From positions 252,097 through 316,096 of the forward strand of contig NZ_MUXX01000012.1 of assembly GCF_002015045.1 (NCBI RefSeq): 64,000 nucleotides of DNA, given 5' to 3'. A program made the position numbers and the translations under genes. Shown piece after piece: positions 1 to 9,617 of this stretch (position 1 is the stretch's first letter; every line of letters begins with the position of its first letter). The notes under the pieces are model-generated. The model searched no databases, was not told the DNA's origin, and was given only the letters and a program-made list of their open reading frames with translations. This DNA is from Haemophilus paraphrohaemolyticus (lineage in GTDB: Bacteria > Pseudomonadota > Gammaproteobacteria > Enterobacterales > Pasteurellaceae).

Positions 1-1
1 A

Positions 2-388
2 GCAAATCAAAACTACGGCACAGGTCGCCGCAAAAGCTCTTCAGCTCGTGTATTTATCAAACCGGGCAGCGGTAACATCACTATTAACCAACGTTCTTTA
101 GACGTATACTTCGGTCGTGAAACTTCACGTATGATCGTGCGTCAGCCATTAGAATTAGTTGAATTATTAGATAAATTAGATTTATACATTACTGTTAAAG
201 GTGGTGGTATCTCTGGTCAAGCAGGTGCAATCCGTCACGGTATTACACGTGCATTGATCGAATACGACGAAACTTTACGCCCAGCACTTCGTGCAGCTGG
301 CTTCGTTACTCGTGACGCACGTCGCGTTGAACGTAAAAAAGTGGGTTTACACAAAGCACGTCGTCGTCCACAATACTCAAAACGTTAA
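2..388 (+). CDS. rpsI: 30S ribosomal protein S9 (5' end cut by window)
   Basis: Structural protein of the small ribosomal subunit; its C-terminal tail reaches the P site. The frame is open from base 2, reading [17 protein letters not shown] and ending in the family hallmark RRRPQYSKR at the TAA. About 128 of the usual 130 residues are present, so only the first one or two codons lie outside the window. rplM would be expected just upstream. A strong intrinsic terminator follows at about 419. In E. coli and Haemophilus, sspA-sspB normally follow rpsI; here yaaA follows and sspAB lie some 43 kb away. Confidence 0.97.
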   Translation, partial: ANQNYGTGRRKSSSARVFIKPGSGNITINQRSLDVYFGRETSRMIVRQPLELVELLDKLDLYITVKGGGISGQAGAIRHGITRALIEYDETLRPALRAAGFVTRDARRVERKKVGLHKARRRPQYSKR

Positions 389-418
389 TTTCGAGTATCT
401 ATACGAAAGTATTATCGC

Positions 419-447
419 AAAAGGCAGGTTTTTCCTGCCTTTTTTGT
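419..447 (+). terminator. Intrinsic terminator of rpsI
   Basis: The stem AGGCAGG / CCTGCCT has a TTTTT loop and is followed by a T-run. It lies 30 bases after the rpsI stop. Confidence 0.85.
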
Positions 448-472
448 ATTTCATTTTTGAAAGGAATTACCT

Positions 473-1246
473 ATGCTTGCCATTATCTCCCCTGCGAAAA
501 CCCTCGATTTTGAAACACCCGTGCCTCAATTTGTATTTTCTCAACCAAATTTGACCGCTTACAGTCAAGAATTGATTGAAATTTGTCAGCAATTTAGCCC
601 AGCGGAATTAGGATCGTTAATGTCGATTAGCGATAAATTGGCGAGTTTAAATGTAGCACGTTTTGCTGAATGGCAGCTTGACCATAATGAGACAAATGCC
701 AAAGCTGCACTTTTTGCGTTTAAAGGAGATGTTTACATAGGGCTTGAAGCGGAAACGCTAAGCCGTGAGCAGGTCGAATATGCACAGAAGCACTTGCGTA
801 TGCTTTCAGGCTTATATGGCTTGCTAAAACCGCTTGATTTGATGCAGCCTTATCGTTTGGAAATGGGCACGAAATTGACTAATCCTAAAGGCAAAGATCT
901 GTACGCATTTTGGGGCAATACTATAACCGAGTATTTGCAACAGGCGATTGATGAACAGGGCGATAGCGTGTTGGTGAATCTTGCTTCAGATGAATATTAT
1001 AATGTAGTAAAACCGAAAAATCTGAATGCGACCATTGTAAAACCTGTTTTCTTAGATGAGAAAAATGGCAAGTTTAAACAGATTTCATTCTATGCCAAAA
1101 AAGCTCGAGGAATGATGGTGCGTTTTATTTTAACTGAGCAACCAACTGAAATTGAACAACTTAAAACCTTTAACTATGGCGGTTATTGGTTTGATGAGGA
1201 GAGCTCAACGGCAACTGAATTGGTTTTTAAACGCGAGGAGCAGTAA
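473..1246 (+). CDS. yaaA: Peroxide stress protein YaaA (UPF0246/DUF328)
   Basis: This is a cytoplasmic DUF328-family protein. In E. coli, YaaA lowers free intracellular iron during hydrogen peroxide stress and binds DNA. The 257-residue length matches the family. Visible hallmarks are the N-terminal SPAKTLDF, the central [20 protein letters not shown] block at about residues 108-127, and NLASDEYY at about 169. The start at 473 is preceded by GAAAGGAA. Its TAA overlaps the next gene's ATG by one base (TAATG), so the two are probably translationally coupled. Confidence 0.93.
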   Translation: MLAIISPAKTLDFETPVPQFVFSQPNLTAYSQELIEICQQFSPAELGSLMSISDKLASLNVARFAEWQLDHNETNAKAALFAFKGDVYIGLEAETLSREQVEYAQKHLRMLSGLYGLLKPLDLMQPYRLEMGTKLTNPKGKDLYAFWGNTITEYLQQAIDEQGDSVLVNLASDEYYNVVKPKNLNATIVKPVFLDEKNGKFKQISFYAKKARGMMVRFILTEQPTEIEQLKTFNYGGYWFDEESSTATELVFKREEQ

Positions 1247-1800
1247 TGAATATTTTTCGTTGGGGTAGCTTTGCACTTTTTTCCTTATTTTTGACCGCTT
1301 GCCAGTTTAAAACGGGCGGTTTTGATCTGCCTGATGCAGTAACATTCCAGAAACAGCGTTTTGAAAAGGTAACGCAAAGTCAGATTGATGAGATGCAACA
1401 ACTGCTTTATTTGCCTGCTGAAGGTACAAAAAATCCCGAGAATTGGCAGAAAGGTATTTTGATTTTTGTAGATAAAAATAGCAAAAGGATGAGTTTAGCT
1501 GATCGTGCATCATTGCGTCAAAATGCGTTTGCTCATCAGGAGGATACGCAAGCGAAAGTTGAAGTGGTGCAAAATGAACTGCGTAGTGAGGTGCTTTATC
1601 CGCCAACGGAGCGTTTTAATGATGTGCAGTTAGAGGTTTCGCGCGGGCGAGATTTGCAATGTGGTTATGCACAGATGCAGTTTTCTGACAAGCGGTCCGC
1701 TTTTGCAAAAAAATCGCAAAATTTAACCGCTTACCAACAGGTATTAAGCGAGCTTGCAATTGAGTTTAGCCGATTAGCTTGGCAGGTGAATTGTAAATAG
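1246..1800 (+). CDS. Putative lipoprotein, function unknown
   Basis: The 184-residue protein has a lipoprotein signal peptide: a short charged start, a hydrophobic stretch, and the lipobox LTAC with Cys at residue 19. It is therefore probably lipidated and membrane-anchored in the envelope. The rest is hydrophilic and rich in Q, E and K, with no motif I recognise. It overlaps the yaaA stop by one base. The 3' part of the gene carries an inverted pair of uptake cores (ACAAGCGGT near 1689 and ACCGCTT near 1727), encoding the stretch around DKRSAFAKKSQNLTAY; this suggests a tolerant C-terminal region. I cannot assign a function. Confidence 0.8.
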   Translation: MNIFRWGSFALFSLFLTACQFKTGGFDLPDAVTFQKQRFEKVTQSQIDEMQQLLYLPAEGTKNPENWQKGILIFVDKNSKRMSLADRASLRQNAFAHQEDTQAKVEVVQNELRSEVLYPPTERFNDVQLEVSRGRDLQCGYAQMQFSDKRSAFAKKSQNLTAYQQVLSELAIEFSRLAWQVNCK

Positions 1801-1821
1801 CACAATAGAGCATTTCCTTTG

Positions 1822-1862
1822 AAATAACCGTGAAATTCAAGTAGAATTGCACGGTTATTTTT
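1822..1862 (+). terminator. Intrinsic terminator after the lipoprotein gene
   Basis: The outer stem AAATAACCGTG / CACGGTTATTT encloses an inner stem AATTC / GAATT and ends in T's. It separates yaaA-lipoprotein from lepA. Confidence 0.8.
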
Positions 1863-1897
1863 CCCTAAATTTTTAAAAACAGGACATTTATTGCCCG

Positions 1898-3697
1898 ATG
1901 AATATGAAGAACATTCGTAACTTTTCGATTATTGCCCACATTGATCACGGAAAATCCACGCTTTCTGACCGCTTGATTCAAACCTGTGGCGGTTTGTCTG
2001 ATCGTGAGATGGAAGCGCAGGTGCTAGACTCAATGGATCTTGAGCGTGAACGTGGGATTACTATTAAAGCACAAAGCGTAACCTTAAATTATAAAGCGAA
2101 AGACGGCGAAACCTATCAATTAAACTTTATCGATACACCAGGACACGTAGACTTCTCTTATGAGGTTTCGCGTTCACTTGCAGCCTGTGAAGGTGCATTG
2201 TTAGTCGTTGATGCAGGGCAAGGCGTAGAAGCACAAACCCTTGCAAACTGCTACACAGCGATTGAAATGGATTTGGAAGTAGTGCCAATTCTAAACAAAA
2301 TTGACTTACCTGCGGCAGATCCTGAACGCGTGGCAGAAGAGATTGAAGACATAGTTGGGATTGATGCGATGGACGCAGTGCGTTGTTCTGCAAAAACAGG
2401 TGTGGGGATTGAGGATGTACTAGAAGAAATCGTGCATAAAATCCCAGCACCAGAGGGCGATCCTGAAGCACCATTACAAGCCTTGATTATCGACTCTTGG
2501 TTCGATAACTACTTGGGTGTTGTGTCACTTGTGCGTGTAAAAAATGGTACACTCAAAAAAGGCGACAAAATTAAAGTAATGAGCACGGGGCAGTCTTACA
2601 ATGTGGATCGCCTTGGTATTTTTACGCCAAAACAAGTGGATACGACTGAGCTTAATACGGGCGAAGTAGGTTGGGTAGTGTGTGCGATTAAAGACATTTT
2701 AGGTGCACCAGTAGGCGATACTTTAACCCATCACCATAATTCGGCAACGGAAGTGTTACCTGGTTTTAAAAAGGTCAAACCACAGGTTTACGCAGGCTTA
2801 TTCCCAATTAGCTCAGACGACTATGAAGCCTTCCGTGATGCGTTAGGTAAATTGAGCTTAAATGATGCTTCTTTATTCTATGAGCCAGAAAACTCAACGG
2901 CATTAGGCTTTGGTTTCCGTTGTGGTTTCTTGGGCTTGTTGCATATGGAGATCATTCAAGAACGTTTAGAGCGTGAATACGATTTAGATCTCATTACCAC
3001 AGCACCAACGGTAGTCTATGAAGTAGTGCAAACGAATGGGGAAACCGTTTATGTGGATAGTCCATCGAAATTGCCACCGATTAGTAACATCAGTGAAATT
3101 CGTGAGCCAATTGCAGAGTGTAATATGCTTGTGCCTCAAGAGTATTTGGGCAACGTGATTACCCTTTGCGTGGAGAAACGTGGCGTGCAAACCAATATGG
3201 TTTACCACGGCAATCAAATTGCGTTAACCTATGAAATCCCAATGGGCGAAGTGGTGTTAGATTTCTTCGACCGTTTGAAATCAACTTCACGTGGTTATGC
3301 TTCATTGGATTATGGCTTCAAACGCTTCCAAGCAGCGGATATGGTGCGTGTGGATATTATGATCAATGGTGATCGTGTTGATGCGTTAGCACTTATCGTT
3401 CATAAAGATAACGCCCCATATCGTGGTCGTGAATTAGTGGAAAAAATGAAAGATTTAATTCCACGCCAACAATTTGACATTGCGATTCAAGCAGCCATCG
3501 GTAACCACATTATTGCGCGTTCAACCGTAAAACAGTTGCGTAAAAACGTATTAGCGAAATGTTACGGTGGCGACGTAAGCCGTAAGAAAAAACTTCTACA
3601 AAAACAAAAAGAGGGTAAGAAACGAATGAAATCCCTCGGTAACGTAGAAGTGCCACAAGAAGCGTTCTTGGCGATTCTGCACGTGGGTAAAGATTAA
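1898..3697 (+). CDS. lepA: Elongation factor 4 (ribosome back-translocase GTPase)
   Basis: This membrane-associated translational GTPase back-translocates or remodels stalled ribosomes and affects subunit biogenesis. The 599-residue protein has the G1 loop AHIDHGKST at about residues 13-21, DTPGH in G3 and NKID in G4 at about 133. The LepA-specific C-terminal domain ends with the basic [16 protein letters not shown] block. Two ATGs are possible (1898 and 1904); the second gives the common MKNIRNFS start. In E. coli lepA sits directly before lepB, as here, but rseC is not upstream in this genome. Confidence 0.97.
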   Translation: MNMKNIRNFSIIAHIDHGKSTLSDRLIQTCGGLSDREMEAQVLDSMDLERERGITIKAQSVTLNYKAKDGETYQLNFIDTPGHVDFSYEVSRSLAACEGALLVVDAGQGVEAQTLANCYTAIEMDLEVVPILNKIDLPAADPERVAEEIEDIVGIDAMDAVRCSAKTGVGIEDVLEEIVHKIPAPEGDPEAPLQALIIDSWFDNYLGVVSLVRVKNGTLKKGDKIKVMSTGQSYNVDRLGIFTPKQVDTTELNTGEVGWVVCAIKDILGAPVGDTLTHHHNSATEVLPGFKKVKPQVYAGLFPISSDDYEAFRDALGKLSLNDASLFYEPENSTALGFGFRCGFLGLLHMEIIQERLEREYDLDLITTAPTVVYEVVQTNGETVYVDSPSKLPPISNISEIREPIAECNMLVPQEYLGNVITLCVEKRGVQTNMVYHGNQIALTYEIPMGEVVLDFFDRLKSTSRGYASLDYGFKRFQAADMVRVDIMINGDRVDALALIVHKDNAPYRGRELVEKMKDLIPRQQFDIAIQAAIGNHIIARSTVKQLRKNVLAKCYGGDVSRKKKLLQKQKEGKKRMKSLGNVEVPQEAFLAILHVGKD

Positions 3698-3721
3698 TCC
3701 CCAAAAGGGAATTTTGCATTA

Positions 3722-3770
3722 ATCAAGCGGTCGAATTTGCAGATGAATTTGTAAATTTAACCGCTTGTTA
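3722..3770 (+). terminator. Inverted uptake-sequence pair, likely terminator
   Basis: CAAGCGGT and ACCGCTTG face each other across an AT-rich loop between lepA and lepB. This is the common Pasteurellaceae use of paired uptake sequences as a hairpin. No long T-run follows, so the two genes may still be partly co-transcribed. Confidence 0.5.
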
Positions 3771-3787
3771 ATCTAAAAGGAGAAATT

Positions 3788-4666
3788 ATGGCACAGATTG
3801 CCTCTATTATTTTTATCGGGATTTTATACGGCATTTGGAAATGGTTAGATTCAATGCAGTTGCCGAATACTATTTCTATTTTGTTGGTCGGCTTAGTAGT
3901 TGTTTGTGGCAGCTTTTGGTTCTACAATAAATTTAATCCAAACAAGAAAAATGGCTTTACTGATTTCTTCGGTTCCCTTTTTGGCGTGTTGGCATTAGTA
4001 ACTATTTTACGTTCATTTGTGTTTGAACCTTTCCAAATTCCAAGTGGTTCAATGGAGCCAACTTTGCGTGTTGGCGATTTTCTTGTCGTGAATAAATTTA
4101 ATTACGGCATTAAAGATCCGATTTGGCAGAAAACGCTTATTGAGAACGGACACCCAGAGCGTGGCGATATTATTGTGTTTAAAGCACCACCGCAACCGCA
4201 TGTTGATTACATTAAACGAGTTGTTGGGATTGGCGGTGATACGGTGAAATACGATATGGCGACCCAATCGCTTACTGTTACTAGCAAAGATGGTTCGGTG
4301 AATGTATTTAAATATGAAAATGCGAAACCAAATGCTGATTTCTTCTATCATGGTGAAATGCAGGTAGAAAAAACGGAAGTTGGCAGCGTAACGCATCAGA
4401 TTTTGAATAATCCATCGCCATTTAACTATGCGCCTTATTTCTTCAAGCAAGAGGGACAAACTGACGGCGAATGGGTGGTGCCAGAAGGGCATTATTTTGT
4501 GATGGGTGATAACCGTGATAACAGCGAAGACAGCCGTTTTTGGGGTTTTGTGCCTGAGCAAAACATCGTAGGCAAGGCCACATTTATTTGGTTGAGCTTA
4601 GATAAAAAACCGAATGAATTCCCTAAAGGATTACGTTTCGACCGAATGTTTACTTCCATTCAATAA
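3788..4666 (+). CDS. lepB: Signal peptidase I
   Basis: The inner-membrane leader peptidase removes signal peptides from exported proteins. The 292 residues contain two N-terminal hydrophobic segments (about 5-20 and 28-46) and a third hydrophobic stretch before the catalytic domain. Box B is PSGSMEPTL with nucleophile Ser88. Box D has the general-base Lys143 in DYIKRVVG. Box E is MGDNRDNSEDSRFWG. The start is preceded by AAAAGGAG. It sits in the lepA-lepB-rnc-era-recO order typical of gammaproteobacteria. Confidence 0.97.
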   Translation: MAQIASIIFIGILYGIWKWLDSMQLPNTISILLVGLVVVCGSFWFYNKFNPNKKNGFTDFFGSLFGVLALVTILRSFVFEPFQIPSGSMEPTLRVGDFLVVNKFNYGIKDPIWQKTLIENGHPERGDIIVFKAPPQPHVDYIKRVVGIGGDTVKYDMATQSLTVTSKDGSVNVFKYENAKPNADFFYHGEMQVEKTEVGSVTHQILNNPSPFNYAPYFFKQEGQTDGEWVVPEGHYFVMGDNRDNSEDSRFWGFVPEQNIVGKATFIWLSLDKKPNEFPKGLRFDRMFTSIQ

Positions 4667-4668
4667 TT

Positions 4669-4713
4669 TCAAGCGGTTGAATTTGCAAAAGATTTTGCAA
4701 ATCTGACCGCTTT
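4669..4713 (+). terminator. Inverted uptake-sequence hairpin lepB/rnc
   Basis: CAAGCGGT and ACCGCTTT are inverted around a GCAAAAGATTTTGC inner stem. A short T-rich stretch follows. It could terminate or attenuate between lepB and rnc. Confidence 0.5.
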
Positions 4714-4747
4714 CATTCCATTTTAATGGGGGAAACCCCAAAAAATT

Positions 4748-5416
4748 ATGCAACTAGAACGATTACAGAAAAAATTGGGTTATCAATTTGAAACCCTTGA
4801 TTACCTCACTCAAGCCTTAACGCACCGCAGTGCGGCATCAAAAAACAACGAACGCCTTGAGTTTCTTGGAGACTCTATTCTGAATTTTACCATCGGCAAA
4901 GCCCTATTCGATAAATTCCCGAAAGCCAATGAAGGCGAATTAAGCCGTATGCGTGCCACTCTTGTACGAGAGCAAACTTTAGCCATTATTGCCCGTCAAT
5001 TTGACTTGGGCGATTATATGAAGCTTGGCGCAGGCGAGCTTAAAAGCGGAGGTTATCGTCGTGAGTCCATTCTTGCAGACTGTATAGAGGCGATTATTGC
5101 CGCTATCTATTTAGATAAAGGCATGGATCAGGCAATGCAGAAAGTGAATGATTGGTATACCACATTCTTAGCTGAAATCAGCCCAGGTGATGCACAGAAA
5201 GATCCTAAAACTCGCTTGCAAGAGTTTTTGCAAGGTCGAAAACTGCCACTGCCTGAATATGAGGTGATGGATATTAAAGGCGAAGCACACAACCAAACTT
5301 TTAAAGTGACTTGCAAAGTGAAAAACGTGGATGAGGTTTTTATAGGTATTGGTACAAGTCGCCGCAAAGCAGAACAGAATGCAGCGGAGAAGGTGTTAAA
5401 CGTATTAATCAAGTAG
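4748..5416 (+). CDS. rnc: Ribonuclease III
   Basis: This double-stranded-RNA endonuclease processes rRNA precursors and structured mRNAs. The 222-residue protein has the signature [12 protein letters not shown] (residues 34-45) with acidic residues Glu38 and Asp42, and a second active-site pair Asp111/Glu114 in ADCIEAI. A C-terminal double-stranded-RNA-binding domain covers about 152-222, ending [13 protein letters not shown]. Length and layout are normal. A composite intergenic repeat separates it from era. Confidence 0.97.
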   Translation: MQLERLQKKLGYQFETLDYLTQALTHRSAASKNNERLEFLGDSILNFTIGKALFDKFPKANEGELSRMRATLVREQTLAIIARQFDLGDYMKLGAGELKSGGYRRESILADCIEAIIAAIYLDKGMDQAMQKVNDWYTTFLAEISPGDAQKDPKTRLQEFLQGRKLPLPEYEVMDIKGEAHNQTFKVTCKVKNVDEVFIGIGTSRRKAEQNAAEKVLNVLIK

Positions 5417-5507
5417 TGGGTATGGATTAAAAATACACGTATGCAAGCGGTTGAAATGTGAAAAGCCTTTGCAAAAGCGTGCGTGAAACTAGTTTCACAC
5501 GCCCTAC
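5413..5507. repeat. Composite GTAGGG-type repeat, copy 1
   Basis: Its left end, GTAGTGGGTATGGATT, begins inside the last codons of rnc. The left hairpin is GGATT / AATACAC. The right hairpin is GCGTGCGTGAAACT / AGTTTCACACGC, and the right end is CCCTAC. The layout matches copies at 18646 and 60416. Confidence 0.65.
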
Positions 5508-5522
5508 AAAAAGGAACAAAAA

Positions 5523-6428
5523 ATGACAGAAAATCAAAAAACATATTGTGGCTTTATCGCCATTGTGGGTCGCCCGAATGTGGGGAAATCGACCTTACTC
5601 AACAAAATTCTTGGGCAAAAAATTTCTATCACTTCGCGTAAAGCTCAAACCACACGCCACCGTATTGTGGGAATTCAAACCGAAGGCGCGTATCAAGCGA
5701 TTTATGTGGATACACCTGGGCTTCACATTGAAGAGAAACGTGCGATTAACCGTTTGATGAACCGTGCAGCAAGTTCAGCAATTGGTGATGTAGATTTGGT
5801 GATCTTCGTGGTTGAAGGCACAAAATGGACCGATGATGATGAAATGGTGCTAAACAAATTGCGTGCGGCGAAAGCGCCTGTGGTGCTTGCGATTAACAAG
5901 GTTGATAACATCAAAGAGAAAGATGCACTGTTGCCGCATATTACCGAGCTTTCACAAAAATTCGATTTTGCCGAAATCCTGCCTATTTCAGCCCAACGTG
6001 GTAAAAATGTCCATCTGCTTGAGAAGATTGTACGTCAATCTTTACGTGAAGGCGTACACCATTTCCCTGAAGAATATGTAACCGACCGTAGTCAGCGTTT
6101 TATGGCATCAGAAATTATCCGCGAAAAATTGATGCGTTTCACGGGCGAAGAGTTACCTTATTCGGTGACAGTAGAAATTGAGCAGTTCAAAGTGAATGAG
6201 AAAGGTATTTTCATTATTAATGGCTTGATTTTAGTTGAGCGTGAAGGTCAGAAAAAAATGGTGATTGGCGCGAAAGGCGAGAAAATCAAAACCATCGGGA
6301 TCGAAGCCCGTAAAGATATGGAGCGTTTGTTTGATGCACAAGTTCACTTAGAATTATGGGTGAAAGTGAAAGCAGGCTGGGCGGATGATGAACGTGCATT
6401 GCGCAGTTTGGGTTATATTGACGAGTAG
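5523..6428 (+). CDS. era: GTPase Era (16S rRNA maturation)
   Basis: Era is an essential GTPase that binds the 3' end of 16S rRNA and the 30S subunit during assembly. The 301 residues contain G1 GRPNVGKS (16-23), the DTPG G3 motif at about 65, NKVD G4 at about 125, and a C-terminal KH domain with [11 protein letters not shown] near residues 250-260. The start ATG follows AAAAAGGAAC. Normal length; lies between rnc and recO as in E. coli. Confidence 0.97.
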   Translation: MTENQKTYCGFIAIVGRPNVGKSTLLNKILGQKISITSRKAQTTRHRIVGIQTEGAYQAIYVDTPGLHIEEKRAINRLMNRAASSAIGDVDLVIFVVEGTKWTDDDEMVLNKLRAAKAPVVLAINKVDNIKEKDALLPHITELSQKFDFAEILPISAQRGKNVHLLEKIVRQSLREGVHHFPEEYVTDRSQRFMASEIIREKLMRFTGEELPYSVTVEIEQFKVNEKGIFIINGLILVEREGQKKMVIGAKGEKIKTIGIEARKDMERLFDAQVHLELWVKVKAGWADDERALRSLGYIDE

Positions 6429-6432
6429 TCTT

Positions 6433-6455
6433 GTAGGGTGGGCTTTTAGCTCACC
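6433..6455. repeat. Short GTAGGG hairpin repeat between era and recO
   Basis: GTAGGGTGGGC-TTTTA-GCTCACC forms a small hairpin starting with the same GTAGGG element seen at 29217 and 53508. It may also act as a weak terminator because TTTTTA follows. Confidence 0.45.
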
Positions 6456-6476
6456 ATTTTTATCATTAGTGATTAA

Positions 6477-7214
6477 ATGAGCAAAAACTTTGAAGTCCAG
6501 CCCTTACAGCGGGCGTTTGTCTTGCATCGGCGAGAATATAGCGAAAGTAGTCTGTTAGTTGATTTCTTCACGGAACACAATGGGCGGATGACGCTATTAG
6601 CAAAAGGGGCTAGACGACCCCGCTCTCCACTAAAAGCTTTGTTGCAACCTTTTACACCGTTATTGCTGCGTTGGACGGGTAAGAGCGATTTAAAAACCTT
6701 AACCCAAGCAGAAGCCGCATCACTTACTTTACCAATGGAGCCAATGGCACTATATAGCGGATTTTATGTAAATGAAATGTTGGTAAGAGTGTTGGAAAAT
6801 CAGACCGCTTACCAAGAGCTTTTTAACCATTATTTGCAGTGCGTTACGCGATTAGCCAGCAATACAGAACAACTTGAGCCCATTTTACGAACCTTTGAAT
6901 TTCAAATGTTACGGGCATTAGGTTATGGCGTTGATTTCTGCCATTGTATGGCAACAGGCGAAGAAGTTGATCCTGAAATGTGGTATCAATTCTGTGAAAA
7001 CGAGGGCTTTATTGCCTCCCTTTTGCAAAATAATTTGAGTTTCTTAGGCAAAGATTTGTTAGCTTTTGATTTGCTAGATTTTTCTGAAAAATCCACTCAA
7101 CAAGCAGCAAAACGCTTTACTCGCATTGCGCTGAAACCTTATTTAGGTTCACAGCCCTTAAAAAGCCGCGAGCTATTTCAATCTATCCTACCAAGTAAAT
7201 TAAAAGGGGCGTAA
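6477..7214 (+). CDS. recO: DNA repair protein RecO
   Basis: RecO loads RecA onto SSB-coated DNA in the RecFOR recombination pathway. The 245-residue protein shows the N-terminal OB-fold segment with [16 protein letters not shown] (about 37-52) and a helical C-terminal half. A partial CHC cluster near residue 160 ([13 protein letters not shown]) is a weak trace of the zinc site found in other RecO proteins. pdxJ, which follows recO in E. coli, is absent; a receptor gene follows instead. Confidence 0.93.
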   Translation: MSKNFEVQPLQRAFVLHRREYSESSLLVDFFTEHNGRMTLLAKGARRPRSPLKALLQPFTPLLLRWTGKSDLKTLTQAEAASLTLPMEPMALYSGFYVNEMLVRVLENQTAYQELFNHYLQCVTRLASNTEQLEPILRTFEFQMLRALGYGVDFCHCMATGEEVDPEMWYQFCENEGFIASLLQNNLSFLGKDLLAFDLLDFSEKSTQQAAKRFTRIALKPYLGSQPLKSRELFQSILPSKLKGA

Positions 7215-7288
7215 GCCTCTTTTTTGTGTTTATTTTCATTGAATAAAAATATTTTTCATTTGAGAGCGATTTTTATTTAGGTTATGTG

Positions 7289-7294
7289 TATAAT
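7289..7294 (+). promoter_or_regulatory. Candidate -10 element of the TonB receptor gene
   Basis: A perfect TATAAT lies 48 bases before the ATG in an AT-rich leader. No good -35 is visible at 16-18 bases. The leader (7230-7285) has AT-rich stretches reminiscent of Fur sites, but no convincing 19-bp Fur box was found. Confidence 0.35.
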
Positions 7295-7341
7295 AGCTAC
7301 GTTTTTTATTTCCCTTTAGTCTTTATTACAGGAATCTCTGA

Positions 7342-9522
7342 ATGAAATTTAAACATTCTTTAGTTTACACTTCGTTATTTATGTTGCCCGTAGCGGCAAT
7401 GGCGGAAAACACATCACTTTCAGAAGTTACCGTCACAGAAAATGCATCTAATGCGGCGGAAGCAAATAACGGTAGTTACCAATCTCGTGTGAGTAACATT
7501 GCGAATAAAGGTGCAACACCATTAATTGATTCACCTCAGACAGTGAATGTAGTAAATAACCGACTTATCGAAGATCGTAAACCAACGAGTATTGATGAAG
7601 CGTTAGCGACTGTCAGTGGCACAACTCAAGCAAATACTTTGGGTGGCTTAATGGATGCGGTGTTAAAACGTGGCTTTGGTGCAAACCGTGATAACTCGAT
7701 TTTGCGTAATGGCGTTGTAGCTGGCCCATCGCACAATTTCTCTGCAACGACAGAACGTTTGGAAGTGTTAAAAGGCCCTGCTTCTGTGTTATACGGTATT
7801 CAAGATCCAGGCGGTGTTATCAATATCGTAACCAAAAAACCACAGCAAGAAGCGAAACACGTATTAGGTGGTTCTGTGGGGTCAAATAATGCTTGGGGTG
7901 TGAATTTTGACTCAACGGGCGGTTTAGGTAATGGCTTTGCATATCGCTTTATTTATGACCAAAATGACAAGGATTATTGGCGTAATTTTGGCAAAATTAA
8001 ACGTGGTTTATATGCACCATCGTTTTCTTGGTCAAATGATAAAACAGAAATCGTAGTAGGCTACGAACATCAAGATTATACCGACCCATTTGATCGCGGT
8101 ACTTACATTATTGCTAACAACACCCCAGCAAATGGGCGTGGGCAGATTGTCAATATTCCAGCAGAGCGTCGTTTAGATGAACCATTTAATAGTGTTGTAG
8201 GCAAAATTGATATTGTGACGTTACAAGCTAGTCACAAATTAAATGATGCTTGGAAATTAAATACAAATTACGCTTACACCAAAGATAGTTACAATTATTG
8301 GCAAGCACGTGTAACTGCAATTAACTTGGCTAACAACCGTGCAACGCGCCAAATTGAGGGAATTCAAGGCTCAACACAACGCAACCATAGTGCAAGCTTT
8401 AATGCTGTAGGTGAAGTGGTAACGGGCGATATTGCACATCGTATTGTAACGGGTGTGGATATGGGCTATACCAATTTAGATATTGGTCGCTATCAAGCAG
8501 CGAGTAATAGTGCAATTTCTATTATCAATCCTGTTTATGGACAAGTAAGCACGGATAATATGCCGTTAGCAGCTGCAAATGGTCACCAATTTGCGAAATT
8601 AAAAACCATTGGTGTTTATCTTCAAGACTCTGCTTATTTAACAGATAAATTGATTTTATCTGGCGGTTTACGTTATGAGTATTACGACCAAGAAGCTGGT
8701 CGTAGCGGTCGTACAACACCAGAGCGTTTATACACCGATTATCATGGCGGAAAAATGCTTTATCAGGGCGGTTTAGTGTATAAATTCACGCCAGATTGGT
8801 CTGTGTATGGTAACTATGCTCAATCATTCCGTCCGCAATTAAGCCGTGCGGCAGTCACAGAAGGTTTAAAACCAGAAGAGGGAGAATCTTACGAAGTAGG
8901 TACTAAATTTGAGAATGGTTATTTTAGTACTAACTTAGCTCTCTTTAATATTGAGAAGAAAAATATGTCTGCGACAGAAAGCCGTAATGGAACAAACTAT
9001 ACCTATTTAATTGGTAAAGTACAGTCACGTGGTGTGGAATGGGATATTAGCGGTAAATTAACTGATCGTTTAGGTGTAACGGCAACTTATGCTTATACAG
9101 ATACCGAAACGAAAGAAAACCTCAATTTACCTTATTTAGCAGGCAAATCACTTGAGGGTGTGCCGACACACCAAGCAAGCGTATTTGCAACTTATGATTT
9201 AGGTAATTTTGCAAACGGTCAATGGCGAATTGGTGCAGGGGCACGTTATTTAGGTTCTTGGAACGTATATAACACACGTAATGCAACTGGCAACCAGGTT
9301 GATTACCGTGAAACTTATAAAGTACCTCACGCCATTGTAAGCGATGCGTTTATCTCTTACCAAACTCAGCTTGCAGGCAAAAATGTACATTTACAGCTAA
9401 ACGGTAAAAACTTAGGCAATAAACGCTATTATGTTTCTACTCAAGGTTTAAACAACAACGTCATTCCACTGGCTTATGGTTATGAACGTGAATTTATCTT
9501 TAATACCAAAATAGAATTCTAA
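7342..9522 (+). CDS. TonB-dependent siderophore receptor
   Basis: Outer-membrane receptor that imports a ferric siderophore using TonB energy. The 726 residues begin with a signal peptide cleaved at about AMA-EN (residue 22). A TonB-box-like SEVTVT follows, then a plug domain (about 50-165) with ERLEVLKGPASVLYG and DPGGVINIVTKKP. A 22-strand barrel ends in the terminal phenylalanine, as expected for BAM-dependent assembly. The siderophore receptor subfamily (FhuA/FhuE/FoxA type) fits best, but the ligand cannot be read from sequence. It is monocistronic or linked to sotB; an inverted uptake pair follows it. Confidence 0.9.
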   Translation: MKFKHSLVYTSLFMLPVAAMAENTSLSEVTVTENASNAAEANNGSYQSRVSNIANKGATPLIDSPQTVNVVNNRLIEDRKPTSIDEALATVSGTTQANTLGGLMDAVLKRGFGANRDNSILRNGVVAGPSHNFSATTERLEVLKGPASVLYGIQDPGGVINIVTKKPQQEAKHVLGGSVGSNNAWGVNFDSTGGLGNGFAYRFIYDQNDKDYWRNFGKIKRGLYAPSFSWSNDKTEIVVGYEHQDYTDPFDRGTYIIANNTPANGRGQIVNIPAERRLDEPFNSVVGKIDIVTLQASHKLNDAWKLNTNYAYTKDSYNYWQARVTAINLANNRATRQIEGIQGSTQRNHSASFNAVGEVVTGDIAHRIVTGVDMGYTNLDIGRYQAASNSAISIINPVYGQVSTDNMPLAAANGHQFAKLKTIGVYLQDSAYLTDKLILSGGLRYEYYDQEAGRSGRTTPERLYTDYHGGKMLYQGGLVYKFTPDWSVYGNYAQSFRPQLSRAAVTEGLKPEEGESYEVGTKFENGYFSTNLALFNIEKKNMSATESRNGTNYTYLIGKVQSRGVEWDISGKLTDRLGVTATYAYTDTETKENLNLPYLAGKSLEGVPTHQASVFATYDLGNFANGQWRIGAGARYLGSWNVYNTRNATGNQVDYRETYKVPHAIVSDAFISYQTQLAGKNVHLQLNGKNLGNKRYYVSTQGLNNNVIPLAYGYEREFIFNTKIEF

Positions 9523-9537
9523 TCTTAATTCTGGTTT

Positions 9538-9602
9538 ACAAGCGGTTAAATTTTTCTTACGCTTTGCATTGCAAATTGAATGAAAAATTTGACCGCTTTA
9601 TT
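9538..9602 (+). terminator. Inverted uptake-sequence terminator
   Basis: ACAAGCGGTTAAATTTTTC pairs with GAAAAATTTGACCGCTTT across a 25-base loop, followed by T's. Confidence 0.6.
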
Positions 9603-9617
9603 TTTAGGATTTAAATA

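Noticed and set aside
4049..4561. Long minus-strand open frame within lepB
   Set aside because: It lies wholly opposite a well-supported gene and has no family features; treated as a shadow.
7230..7290. Fur box before the TonB receptor
   Set aside because: AT-rich words only; no convincing 19-bp match was found by eye, so it is not listed as a site.
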